Assembly: GCA_024742285.1 (NCBI GenBank)
Contig: JANSYR010000003.1
Coordinates: 62,001-126,000 of the forward strand
DNA length: 64,000 nucleotides
Source: a bacterium
GTDB lineage: Bacteria; Myxococcota_A; UBA9160; UBA4427
Direction of reading: 5' to 3'
In this document: positions 7,369 through 16,298 of the stretch, piece after piece
Layout of the letters: every line of letters starts with the position of its first letter
Numbering within the stretch: position 1 is the stretch's first letter
Program-made: the position numbers and the translations under genes
The notes under the pieces: generated by a model
The model's input: only the letters and a program-made list of their open reading frames with translations
Told to the model about the DNA's origin: nothing
Databases searched by the model: none

Positions 7369-9972
7369 ATGACCCCCCGTTTCCCGCGCGGCTCGCTCGA
7401 GCGCCGAGAGCGAAGGCTCTCGTCGCGGAGACCGGGCATCGTCGCGCTCGGAGCCTCGCTCCTCCTCGTCGCGATGCAGCTCGGCTGCCCCGACGGCAAC
7501 GTGTCGACCAATCAGGTCTGTCAGTTCCAGTGCGACTACACGCAGGACGGGACCGAGGTCGGCTATCCGGCCGAGGCCGCCGGCGTCGAGGCGCGACTCA
7601 CGATCCAGGACGTCGTGCAGGTGATCGCCAACGCGATCCACGAAGCCGAAGCCAACGGCATCCCCGACATCACGATCGTCGTCCTGGACCACCTCTCCAA
7701 CGTGCTCGCGGTCTACGACACCGACGCGGCGACCACGAACTACTCGCTGATCACGTCGGTCGAGTCACCGAACCGGACGGCCAACACGCCCTTCATCGTC
7801 GAGAACAACGGGGGATCGGCGGACTTCTCCGGCGTCGCGACGACCGCGGGCCTCGGCTCGCTCCAGACCGCCCTCGACGGGGTCTTCATCCCGGCGGCCT
7901 ACGCGGCGATCAGCAAGGCCGGCACGTCCAACTATTTCTCGACCCAGGGAAACGCGTTCACGTCGCGGACGGCGAGCACGCTGATCCAGCAGAACTTCTT
8001 CCCGGGCGAGACGGATCGGCCCGGCGGTCCGCTCTTCGCGGTCCAGATCGCCCAGCTCGTCTGCAGCGACATCAATACGCGCCAGAGCGTCGACCAGCTC
8101 GCCGACGCGACCGTGGCGGACGACCCGACCGATCTGATCGGCCCGCGCCGGCTCCCCGTCGGGTTCGCCGCGGATCCGGGCGGCATCTCGCTCTACAAGG
8201 ACGACATCGCCGAGCTCGACGCGCCGGTCTTCCTGGGCGGCGCACCGACCGGGCGAACGGGCAAGGTCGTCGTGGGGGCGGTCGGGATCGAGTTCAACGG
8301 CATCTACGGTCTCGACAAGGACGGCACGGATCGAGACCGCAACCTCGAGGAGCGGATCGCCTACGGCGCGACGATCGGGGCGACGGCCGACGAGAGCTTC
8401 AGCGCGGACGTGGAGCGACGGGCCTCCCGGATCACCGTCGCGGGTCGCGCCCTTCGCTGGGTCGACGACACCGGGCGCCGCGCCTCCCGCGCGACCGCGC
8501 CGATCATCACGGCCGGGGACGTCGCCAACATCGGGGCGATCAACGCCCGGCTGAACGGCTTGATCACCCTCGGTTCCGGAGCCGGCCAGTTCGTCTCCGA
8601 CCAGTTCTTCTTTCCCTTCACGGAGCCGCGCGCCGGCGTCTTCTTCCTCGACCCGACCTCCGGCGTGATCGGCGATACCTTCGCCGACACCGACGTCGCC
8701 GTGGGCAACGGCTACGTCGGAACCGCGAACGGCGAGAAGCTCGTCGACGCGCTCGGCGCCGACCGCTACCCCGCGATCGACAGCGTGAACCCACCGCCGC
8801 CGGCGGATCCGGCGAATCCCCTCCTCGCGGACGGCCTCTCCGCCGCGGACGTGCAGGAGCTCCTGATCGAAGCGCTGCTCCTCGCGGAGAACACGCGTGC
8901 CCAGACCCGCCGCCCTCTCGGTGGTCAGGCGCGGATCGACGTCGCGGTCGTCGATCTCGACGGAAACGTCCTCGGCTTCGCGCGTTCGCAGGACGCCCTC
9001 CTCGACGGCGTCGACGTCACGATCGCGAAGACCCGACAGGCGGCGTTCTGGTCGAAGGACAACACGCGGACCCAGCTCGAGGACGCGCTCGACCCGCTCG
9101 GCAACAACGGCAACCTGCTGAACACGCGCTCCTTCGACCAGTACCTCGCCGACACGCGCGCGTTCCTGGGGCTCGACCCTGCGGACCCGCTCTTCGAGGG
9201 CGAGTTCGCCTGGTCCTCGATCGCCCTGGGCGGAATCGCCAACCCCGACTTCCCGCCCGGCGTCGCCTCCGGCCAGAACGGTCCGCTCAGTCGAAATCCC
9301 GACATCGACGAGTGGAGCATCTTCTCGACCGGCATCCAGACCGAGACCGTCCTGCCGGCCATCGCGGTCGGCCTCTGCGAAGAGGTGCCGGATCTCGCCG
9401 GCGTGCTCTTCGATCTGAACGCGGCGGCCGGGCTCGGCGTCGCGCCGCCGGCCGGCGGACGCGCCGCGCTCTTCACCGACGCGGCCCAGCGCGACACGTT
9501 CTGTGACGGCGTCCGGACCTTCCTGATCGGCTCGGCCGACGCCGGCGCCCAGCTCGACTGCCTGCAGGGCACCCAGGACTTCCCGGCCGGCTCGGGGAAC
9601 ATCACGGGCCTCCAGAACGGGTTCCACATCTTCCAGGGCGCGGTCCCGATCTACCGGACGGACGCCACCACGGGCGACGCCGTGCTCGTCGGCGCCTACG
9701 GGGTGTCAGGCGACGGTGCCGAGCAGGACGACTTCGTGCCCTTCGTGGCCCTCGACGAAGTGGGCAAGGCCCAGGCCCGGGCCCCCCGCAGCATCGCGAA
9801 CCCGATCGGGAACGCGCCGGGCGTCGGTGTCGACACGACTCCGGTCGACGGAAGACCCGACGTCCAACGCGCCGACAACATCAGCGTCCAGAACGTGTTC
9901 CTACGGTACGTCGTCTGTCCGGTCGCGCCCTTCCTGAGCAGCAACGAGCAGAACGGGTGCGAGGGACGATGA
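7369..9972 (+). CDS. Lipoprotein with two HbpS/GlcG-like haem-binding domains
   Basis: An 867-residue protein. After an Arg-rich N-terminus comes a hydrophobic segment ending VAMQLGC, a slightly degenerate lipobox with C40. Two regions resemble the HbpS/GlcG (PF03928) fold: one starting near LTIQDVVQVIANAIHEAE with ITIVVLDHLSNVLAVYDTD, the other near LSAADVQELLIEALLLAEN with VAVVDLDGNVLGFAR. HbpS-type domains bind haem in known cases; here the assignment is by motif. ATG 7369 was chosen because GGAGG lies six bases upstream, although the frame stays open from 7237. It overlaps the start of the beta-barrel gene, so it is probably an envelope component of the same electron-transfer system. Confidence 0.78.
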   Translation: MTPRFPRGSLERRERRLSSRRPGIVALGASLLLVAMQLGCPDGNVSTNQVCQFQCDYTQDGTEVGYPAEAAGVEARLTIQDVVQVIANAIHEAEANGIPDITIVVLDHLSNVLAVYDTDAATTNYSLITSVESPNRTANTPFIVENNGGSADFSGVATTAGLGSLQTALDGVFIPAAYAAISKAGTSNYFSTQGNAFTSRTASTLIQQNFFPGETDRPGGPLFAVQIAQLVCSDINTRQSVDQLADATVADDPTDLIGPRRLPVGFAADPGGISLYKDDIAELDAPVFLGGAPTGRTGKVVVGAVGIEFNGIYGLDKDGTDRDRNLEERIAYGATIGATADESFSADVERRASRITVAGRALRWVDDTGRRASRATAPIITAGDVANIGAINARLNGLITLGSGAGQFVSDQFFFPFTEPRAGVFFLDPTSGVIGDTFADTDVAVGNGYVGTANGEKLVDALGADRYPAIDSVNPPPPADPANPLLADGLSAADVQELLIEALLLAENTRAQTRRPLGGQARIDVAVVDLDGNVLGFARSQDALLDGVDVTIAKTRQAAFWSKDNTRTQLEDALDPLGNNGNLLNTRSFDQYLADTRAFLGLDPADPLFEGEFAWSSIALGGIANPDFPPGVASGQNGPLSRNPDIDEWSIFSTGIQTETVLPAIAVGLCEEVPDLAGVLFDLNAAAGLGVAPPAGGRAALFTDAAQRDTFCDGVRTFLIGSADAGAQLDCLQGTQDFPAGSGNITGLQNGFHIFQGAVPIYRTDATTGDAVLVGAYGVSGDGAEQDDFVPFVALDEVGKAQARAPRSIANPIGNAPGVGVDTTPVDGRPDVQRADNISVQNVFLRYVVCPVAPFLSSNEQNGCEGR

Positions 9973-12239
9973 TGATGACGAGACGCGCGCCCGGTCTTTC
10001 ACGCTCCTTCGTCGTCGGCCTCGCCGCGTTCGCCATCCTCGGCGCGGATGCGGGTTGGGCGGCGAGACCCGTCGAGGATCCGGCGGTCGAGACGAAGCCG
10101 GGCGTCACGGAGCTCGAAGCGACCCTCGCCCCGTCGACCTCCGAAGATCTCCTTCTCGCCCAGGCCGACGTCGAGGACGACGGCGCGCGCGCCCGACGTC
10201 GTCGCCGCCCGCGCGGTCGAAGGCCCGGTGGCAGTCGCCAGGGCGATGCGGGCCAGGAACGCCCGCCCGCGCCTCCGCCGGCGCCGACGCAGCAGCCGGT
10301 CACGCCGCCGGAGCCCGAGCCCTCGGGTGGCGCACCGACGCCGGAGGCGGCGCCCACACCGGTCGTCCCCACGCCCCCGCCCCCGCCCGCGCCCCCGACC
10401 CCCACGCCGGAGCCGCCCCTCGACGAGGGCACGTGGACGCCGGCGCCGCGTCAGCCGGCGCCGCCGCCTCCGCCGCGGCGACCGACCCCGGTCCGTCCAG
10501 GAACCACGGAGTCCGATCAGGACTCCGGCGCCACGCCGGAGGCGGAGCCCGCGCCGCGTCCGATCCCGCGTTCCGAGTGGGTGCCGGGCGAGCCGCCGCC
10601 CCAGCGAAGCGATGGACAGCGGCCGAGCCGGCGCAACGCGCCGACCTACGAGAACGAGCTGCCCGACTACGAGTTCGTGGCGCTGCCCGACCGCTGGCGG
10701 ATCGTCGAGAACCTCGGCGTGAACGAGAAGTGGTGGGACCCGTACAACCAGAACACGCTCAAGGCCGATCGACCGATCCCCGGAACCAAGGACTGGTTCG
10801 TCAACCTCAACATCGTCGCCGACCAGGTCTTCGAGCCGCGGCGCATCCCGATCCCGACGGGCGCCGCCGGCGACAACGACCAGGAAGTCGATCTCTTCGG
10901 CGACGGCGTCGCGTGGGAGAGCCAGACGACGCTGCTCACCTCGGTCGCGCTGATCCAGGGTGACACGACGTTCCGGCCGCCGGACTGGGAGATCCGCGTC
11001 ACCCCGGCGCTCAACGTCAACAAGGTCTGGGTCCAGCAGCTGGGCGCCGTCAAGCTCGACCCGAAGGCCGGCGACGATCGCCTCGACTACCACTTCACGC
11101 TCCAGGAAGCCTTCGTCGACAAGCATCTCTGGAACCGGACGGATCGCTTCGACTTCGATTCGATTCGAATCGGGATCCAGCCCTTCAACGCCGATTTCAG
11201 AGGCTTCCTCTTCGACAGCTCGGAGCCCGGGGTCCGCCTCTTCGGCAACTTCGCCAACAATCGTGCCCAGTACAACCTGGCCTGGTTCGGTCGCCTCAAC
11301 AAGGACACGAACTCGGCGCTCAACGATCTCGAGTCCTGGCGCGACGACCATACGATCATCGCCAACTTCTACTACCAGGACTTCCCGGTCCTCGGCTTCA
11401 ACGTCGAGGCGATTTTCGCGGCGAACATCAACCGCGAGGGCGACGAGCGTGACTTCGATCGCAACAAGAACCTGGTGATCCCGGCGCCGGTCGGCCTGAT
11501 CGGTGGCAAGGACTACGAGGTCTACTACGTGGGGATCGGCGGCGATGGCCACATCGAGCGCCTGAACCTCACGTTCCAGATCTACGGGGCCTTCGGGAAC
11601 GAGGACTACAACGGGGTCGCCCAGCGCAGCCAGGACATCGAGGCGTGGTTCGCAGCCTTCGAGGCGAGCTACGACATCGACTGGATGCGCTGGAAGGCGT
11701 ACATGCTCTGGGCGTCCGGCGACGAAGATCCCTTCGACGACAAGGCGCAGGGCTTCGACACGATCCTCGACAACCCGAACTTCGCCGGCGGGACGACGTC
11801 CTTCTGGATGCGCCAGCAGGTTCCCTTCGTCTTCGGCGGAAGTGTCGCGCTCTCGGGCAAGAACTCGATCGTGCCCTCGCTGCGAAGCTCGAAGATCGAG
11901 GGCCAGAGCAACTTCGTGAACCCCGGGATCTGGCAGGTCGGCGCCGGCGCGGACTTCGACGTCCTTCCGCAGCTCCGGCTGCTCACGAACGTGACCTGGC
12001 TCCAGTGGGACACGACGACGGTCCTCCAGACGCTTCGCCAGCAGGGTCGGCTCGATCGCGAGATCGGCTGGGACGTGTCGGCGGGCCTGATCTATCGGCC
12101 GCTCTTCACGAACAACATCATCCTGCGCGCCTCGGGGTCGGTTCTGATCCCGGAGAGCGGCTACGAAGAACTCTTCGAGGAACGTCGCGACGACGATCCG
12201 CCCTACTCGGTGCTCTTCAATGCGACGTTCACGTACTGA
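9969..12239 (+). CDS. Outer-membrane beta-barrel protein with Pro-rich N-terminal region
   Basis: About 756 residues. A signal peptide (SFVVGLAAFAILGADAGWAA) is followed by an Arg-rich patch and a long Pro/Ala/Glu-rich segment to about residue 215. A domain rich in alternating aromatic/polar strands then runs to the last residues SVLFNATFTY; a terminal aromatic is typical of outer-membrane barrels. Gly/Asn/Asp-rich loops and repeated strand-like stretches support a porin of about 500 residues. Sitting between haem-protein genes, it is the candidate conduit of a porin-cytochrome complex. The start lies within ATGATGATG (9969-9977) overlapping the upstream stop; the GAGGG upstream could serve the second or third ATG equally well. 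Confidence 0.75.
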   Translation: MMMTRRAPGLSRSFVVGLAAFAILGADAGWAARPVEDPAVETKPGVTELEATLAPSTSEDLLLAQADVEDDGARARRRRRPRGRRPGGSRQGDAGQERPPAPPPAPTQQPVTPPEPEPSGGAPTPEAAPTPVVPTPPPPPAPPTPTPEPPLDEGTWTPAPRQPAPPPPPRRPTPVRPGTTESDQDSGATPEAEPAPRPIPRSEWVPGEPPPQRSDGQRPSRRNAPTYENELPDYEFVALPDRWRIVENLGVNEKWWDPYNQNTLKADRPIPGTKDWFVNLNIVADQVFEPRRIPIPTGAAGDNDQEVDLFGDGVAWESQTTLLTSVALIQGDTTFRPPDWEIRVTPALNVNKVWVQQLGAVKLDPKAGDDRLDYHFTLQEAFVDKHLWNRTDRFDFDSIRIGIQPFNADFRGFLFDSSEPGVRLFGNFANNRAQYNLAWFGRLNKDTNSALNDLESWRDDHTIIANFYYQDFPVLGFNVEAIFAANINREGDERDFDRNKNLVIPAPVGLIGGKDYEVYYVGIGGDGHIERLNLTFQIYGAFGNEDYNGVAQRSQDIEAWFAAFEASYDIDWMRWKAYMLWASGDEDPFDDKAQGFDTILDNPNFAGGTTSFWMRQQVPFVFGGSVALSGKNSIVPSLRSSKIEGQSNFVNPGIWQVGAGADFDVLPQLRLLTNVTWLQWDTTTVLQTLRQQGRLDREIGWDVSAGLIYRPLFTNNIILRASGSVLIPESGYEELFEERRDDDPPYSVLFNATFTY

Positions 12240-12258
12240 GCGGGATCGGAACGAACTG

Positions 12259-15200
12259 ATGACCGAACACGAAAAGAACCGTTCCCCGTTCCTCTCTTCG
12301 GCGGCCGTGATCGCGGCGACGGTCGCGGGCTTCCTCGTCCTCGCGATCCTCGGCGCGGAGAGTCCGTCGACCGCGGCGGAAGGCGAGACGCCCCTCGAGA
12401 TCGAGTATCCGGTCTATCCCCCGGCACCGGCGGATCAGACCGAGACCGAGGCGGCGGTGAAGACGGCGGGCTGCGTGACGTGTCATACGAAGTCCGACGA
12501 GGCGACGATGCATCCGCAGCGTTCGGTCGTCCTCGGCTGCACGGACTGCCACGGCGGCGACGCCACGGCGGTCACGAGCGACTACGACCCGGGCTCCGCC
12601 GAGTTCCTCGAGGCGAAGGCGCGGGCCCACGTCCAGCCCGCCATGCCCGAGACGTGGAAGAACCGTCGAAACGAGCAACGGACCTACGCGCTCCTCAATC
12701 TGGAGAGCCCCGAGTACGTCCGTTTCGTGAACCCCTCGGACTACCGCGTCGCCGACGAGGCCTGTGGTGCCTGCCACCAGACGATCGTGGACAAGGCGAA
12801 ACGCTCGATCATGGCGACGGGCGCGATGCTGTGGGGCGGTGGCTCCTACAACAACGGGATCGTCCCCTTCAAGCGCTACATCCTCGGCGAGGCCTACACC
12901 CGCGAAGGCAAGCCTGCCGCGATCCAGGCACGCTTCGAAGTGACTCGCGAGCAATCGGACATGGGCGTCATGCAGATGGCGTTTCCGCTTCCCGCATGGG
13001 AGACGGTTCCGCCGGCCGACATCTTCCGGATCTTCGAGCGCGGCGGCCGCAACGTGAACAGCTTCTTTCCGGAGACGGGAATCCCGAACCCGGAGGAAGA
13101 GCCGGGCAAGCCGGACGTGCGCGCGTCCTTTCGCGGCCCCGGCACGGGCAACCGCGTCTCGATCCCGGTCCTGAACATCCACAAGACGCGGCTAAACGAT
13201 CCGAACATGTGGTTCATGGGTACCAAGGATCAGCCTGGCGACTTCCGCAGCTCGGGCTGCGCCGGCTGCCACGTGGTCTACGCGAACGACCGCGAGTGGT
13301 ACAGCTCCGGCTCCTACGCCAAGTACGGCAATCGCGGTCAGACCCAGACCGTCGATCCGATGATCGCGAACCTGAAGAACGAGAAGGGCGAGAAGGAGTG
13401 GGGGCACCCGATCAAGCACGCCTTCTCCCGCGCGATCCCGACCTCCCAGTGCATGAACTGCCACATGCATCAGCCGAACATGTTCCTCAATTCGTATCTC
13501 GGATACACGATGTGGGACTACGAGTCCGACGCACCGCTCATGTGGCCCGAAGAGCAGCAGTACCCGAACTACTCCGAGCAGCTCGAAGTCCTCGAGCGCA
13601 ATCCCGAAGAGGCGTCCTACAAGGGCAAGTGGGCCGACGTCGAGTTCCTCGCCGAGGTCCATACCGAGGTGAACCCGGAGACGAAGGACACGAAGTTCGC
13701 CGACTATCACGGTCACGGCTGGAACTTCCGCGCGATCTTCAAGCGCTCGCGGGACGGCACGCTCCTCGACGCCGCGGGCAACGCGATTCCCGAAGGCCTC
13801 TCCAACAAGGAGAAGTTCGATCGCGCGGTCCACATGCGCGACATCCACGCCGAGATCGGCATGCAGTGCGCCGATTGCCACTTCGCCGACGACGCCCACG
13901 GCAACGGCGAGCTCCACGGCGAGGTCGCGGCGGAAGTGAACATCCGCTGCCGCGACTGCCACGGCACGGCCGACGAATACGCGACCCTCAAGACGTCCGG
14001 GCCGGCGTCGCCCCCCGATGGCCGCGACCTCTCCCGCCTGCGCAACGCCGACAACCGCAAGCGCTTTGAGTGGCGCGGCGGAAAGCTCTACCAGCGCCTG
14101 CTGCTCCCGCCCCACAACGAGTTCCAGGTCAGCCAGGTGAAGGACTCCGTGACGCCGGGCAACCCGGAGTACAACCGGAAGGCCGCCCGGGCGAAGATGA
14201 TGTCGAAGGGGACGGACCAGTCCTGGGGCACGGGCGTCGCGAAGGCGGATCGTGCCCACGGCGACGACGACATCGCCTGCTTCTCCTGCCACAGCTCCTG
14301 GGTCACGAGCTGTGGCGGCTGCCACCTGACGATCCAGGCGAACTGGAAGACCGAGATCCACAAGTACGACGCCAAGACGAGTCGGAACTTCGCGACCTAC
14401 AACCCGCAGGTCGCCCGCGACCAGATGTTCCAGCTCGGCAAGCACGGCACGGTCAAGGACGGGATCATCGCGCCCATCCGATCGAGCTCCGCCCTCGTCC
14501 TCTCCTCGACGGACATCAACCGCAACCGGATCTACATCCAGCAGCAGCCGGTCTCCGCCGGCGGCTATTCCGCGCAGGCCTTCGCACCGCATTTCCCGCA
14601 CACGGTTCGCAAGGCCGAGACCAAGGGATGCGAGGACTGCCACGTCTCCGAGTCCAACGACAACAACGCGATCATGGCCCAGCTCCTCCTGCTCGGGACC
14701 AACTTCGTGAACTTCATGGGCTTCAACGCCTGGGTCGGGACCGACGAAGAGGTCGTCGCGATCCAGGTGACGGAATGGGACGAGCCCCAGGCCGTGATCG
14801 GGAGCTACCTCCACGAATACGCCTATCCGGACTACTTCCAGGAGCACGAGGACCGCGAACGCGAGCTGACGATGGTCACACCGGGCTACCAGGACGGCGA
14901 TCCCGGTTGGGTGAAGCGCCTCCGCCAGTTCTTCTCGCGCGAGCTGCCCGAGTGGACGGGGATCCGAGACGCCCTCTACGACGGCGAGTACACCCATCAT
15001 TCGGGTCGCGTCGAGTGCATCCAGCTCCGCGGCGAGTACCTCTATGCAGCAGAGGGCCGAAAGGGCATGCAGGCCTTCGACGTCTCGACGATCGGCACGA
15101 AGGGCTTCTCCGAGCGGATCATCACCGCTCCCTTCTCGCCGCTCGGCCAGAACGTACGGATCAAGTCGAAGAACGCGACCTGCGTGGCGCTCCCGACGAC

Positions 15201-16128
15201 GCAGCTCCTGCGACCCGAACTCAACCGGACGGACCTCGCCCAGCAGGTGAACCTCGAGCAGCCGATGCATCCCATCTACAGCTACGTCGCAGTCACCGAC
15301 GCGGAAGAGGGCTTGATCCTGGTCAACAACGAGACGCTGACCGACTTCGAGCCGCGCAACAACTTCTTCGACCGGGCGATCACCTGGAATCCGAACGGCG
15401 TGCTCGACGGCGCGAACTACGCGCACTTCGCGGGGCATCTGCTCTACGTGTCCGCGAAGGCGGGCGTCGTGATCGTCGACCTCGACGATCCGCTCGAGCC
15501 GAAGGTGCTATCGACGATTCCGCTTTCCGGGGCGCGCGGGACGATGGTGCAGTTCCGCTACCTCTTCGCGACGACGGCGAACGGGCTCGAAGTCGTCGAC
15601 GTGACGGACCCGGCGAAGCCGCGGATCGTCGAAGGGGCGACCGTCCCCCTCGCCGAGGCGCGGCGCGTGATGGTCTCCCGGACCTACGCCTATGTGGCGG
15701 CGGGCTCGGAAGGCCTCGTGATCGTCGACGTCGAGCAGCCGGAGAAGCCTACGGTCTTCATGCGGTACACCGCGGACGGTCAACTGGACGACGCCCAGGA
15801 CGTCGCCGTCGCGACGACCAACGCCTCGCTCTTCGCCTACGTGGCGGACGGGGCGAACGGTCTGAAGGTCCTGCAGCTGACGTCGCCGGAGCTGAACCCG
15901 AAGTTCTACGGCTTCAGCCCCGCGCCCAACCCGAAGCTGATCGCCTGGCGCAAGACGAAGAGCGAGGCCCTCGCGGTCTCGCGACCCCTCGAGCGCGACC
16001 GCGCCGTGGATGAGACGGGCCATCAGATCGCCGTTCTCGGCCGCCTCGGCTCGCGTCCCTTCAATCTCGAGGAGATGAAGAAGCTGTATCTGACCGAGCA
16101 GGGGCGCGTCTGGACGGTCAAGGACTGA
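12259..16128 (+). CDS. Large decaheme c-type cytochrome with C-terminal LVIVD beta-propeller repeats
   Basis: A 1289-residue protein with an N-terminal hydrophobic signal (AAVIAATVAGFLVLAILGA). Ten CXXCH sites lie between residues 72 and about 795 (CVTCH, CTDCH, CGACH, CAGCH, CMNCH, CADCH, CRDCH, CFSCH, CGGCH, CEDCH). The last 300 residues have no haem and carry LVIVD-type repeats (GVVIVDLDDPLEP, GLEVVDVTDPAKP, GLVIVDVEQPEKP, GLKVLQLTSP), which form a beta-propeller in proteins often found at the cell surface. It begins 19 bases after the barrel gene. It is the likely terminal, surface-side partner of the conduit. The substrate is unknown: metal or mineral, humics, or an electrode-like acceptor are possible, as is electron uptake. 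Confidence 0.88.
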   Translation: MTEHEKNRSPFLSSAAVIAATVAGFLVLAILGAESPSTAAEGETPLEIEYPVYPPAPADQTETEAAVKTAGCVTCHTKSDEATMHPQRSVVLGCTDCHGGDATAVTSDYDPGSAEFLEAKARAHVQPAMPETWKNRRNEQRTYALLNLESPEYVRFVNPSDYRVADEACGACHQTIVDKAKRSIMATGAMLWGGGSYNNGIVPFKRYILGEAYTREGKPAAIQARFEVTREQSDMGVMQMAFPLPAWETVPPADIFRIFERGGRNVNSFFPETGIPNPEEEPGKPDVRASFRGPGTGNRVSIPVLNIHKTRLNDPNMWFMGTKDQPGDFRSSGCAGCHVVYANDREWYSSGSYAKYGNRGQTQTVDPMIANLKNEKGEKEWGHPIKHAFSRAIPTSQCMNCHMHQPNMFLNSYLGYTMWDYESDAPLMWPEEQQYPNYSEQLEVLERNPEEASYKGKWADVEFLAEVHTEVNPETKDTKFADYHGHGWNFRAIFKRSRDGTLLDAAGNAIPEGLSNKEKFDRAVHMRDIHAEIGMQCADCHFADDAHGNGELHGEVAAEVNIRCRDCHGTADEYATLKTSGPASPPDGRDLSRLRNADNRKRFEWRGGKLYQRLLLPPHNEFQVSQVKDSVTPGNPEYNRKAARAKMMSKGTDQSWGTGVAKADRAHGDDDIACFSCHSSWVTSCGGCHLTIQANWKTEIHKYDAKTSRNFATYNPQVARDQMFQLGKHGTVKDGIIAPIRSSSALVLSSTDINRNRIYIQQQPVSAGGYSAQAFAPHFPHTVRKAETKGCEDCHVSESNDNNAIMAQLLLLGTNFVNFMGFNAWVGTDEEVVAIQVTEWDEPQAVIGSYLHEYAYPDYFQEHEDRERELTMVTPGYQDGDPGWVKRLRQFFSRELPEWTGIRDALYDGEYTHHSGRVECIQLRGEYLYAAEGRKGMQAFDVSTIGTKGFSERIITAPFSPLGQNVRIKSKNATCVALPTTQLLRPELNRTDLAQQVNLEQPMHPIYSYVAVTDAEEGLILVNNETLTDFEPRNNFFDRAITWNPNGVLDGANYAHFAGHLLYVSAKAGVVIVDLDDPLEPKVLSTIPLSGARGTMVQFRYLFATTANGLEVVDVTDPAKPRIVEGATVPLAEARRVMVSRTYAYVAAGSEGLVIVDVEQPEKPTVFMRYTADGQLDDAQDVAVATTNASLFAYVADGANGLKVLQLTSPELNPKFYGFSPAPNPKLIAWRKTKSEALAVSRPLERDRAVDETGHQIAVLGRLGSRPFNLEEMKKLYLTEQGRVWTVKD

Positions 16129-16167
16129 GCGGACGTCGGTCCGCACGGACCGAACTTTCGGATCCGC
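16129..16167 (+). terminator. Hairpin after the decaheme gene, probable terminator
   Basis: A perfect inverted repeat CGGTCCG-CA-CGGACCG (16137-16152) sits nine bases after the stop, followed by AACTTT. An outer GCGGA (16129) / TCCGC (16163) pair can enclose it. The T-tract is poor, so factor-independent termination is plausible but not certain. Confidence 0.5.
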
Positions 16168-16298
16168 AAGGCTCCGCATGGTAGGGTGAAGCGAAGCCGG
16201 AACGGCGCTGCGCGTGCACGCGTCGGCCGGGGAAGCCCCTGGGTCGCCCGTGAAGCGTGTCGCCGGCGATGCGAGGGTTCGATCCGCGAGGAACGCCG

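Noticed and set aside
13192-15438. Long minus-strand frame inside the decaheme gene
   Set aside because: The plus strand has ten CXXCH sites and LVIVD repeats in frame; the antisense product has only Val/Arg/Leu-rich noise.
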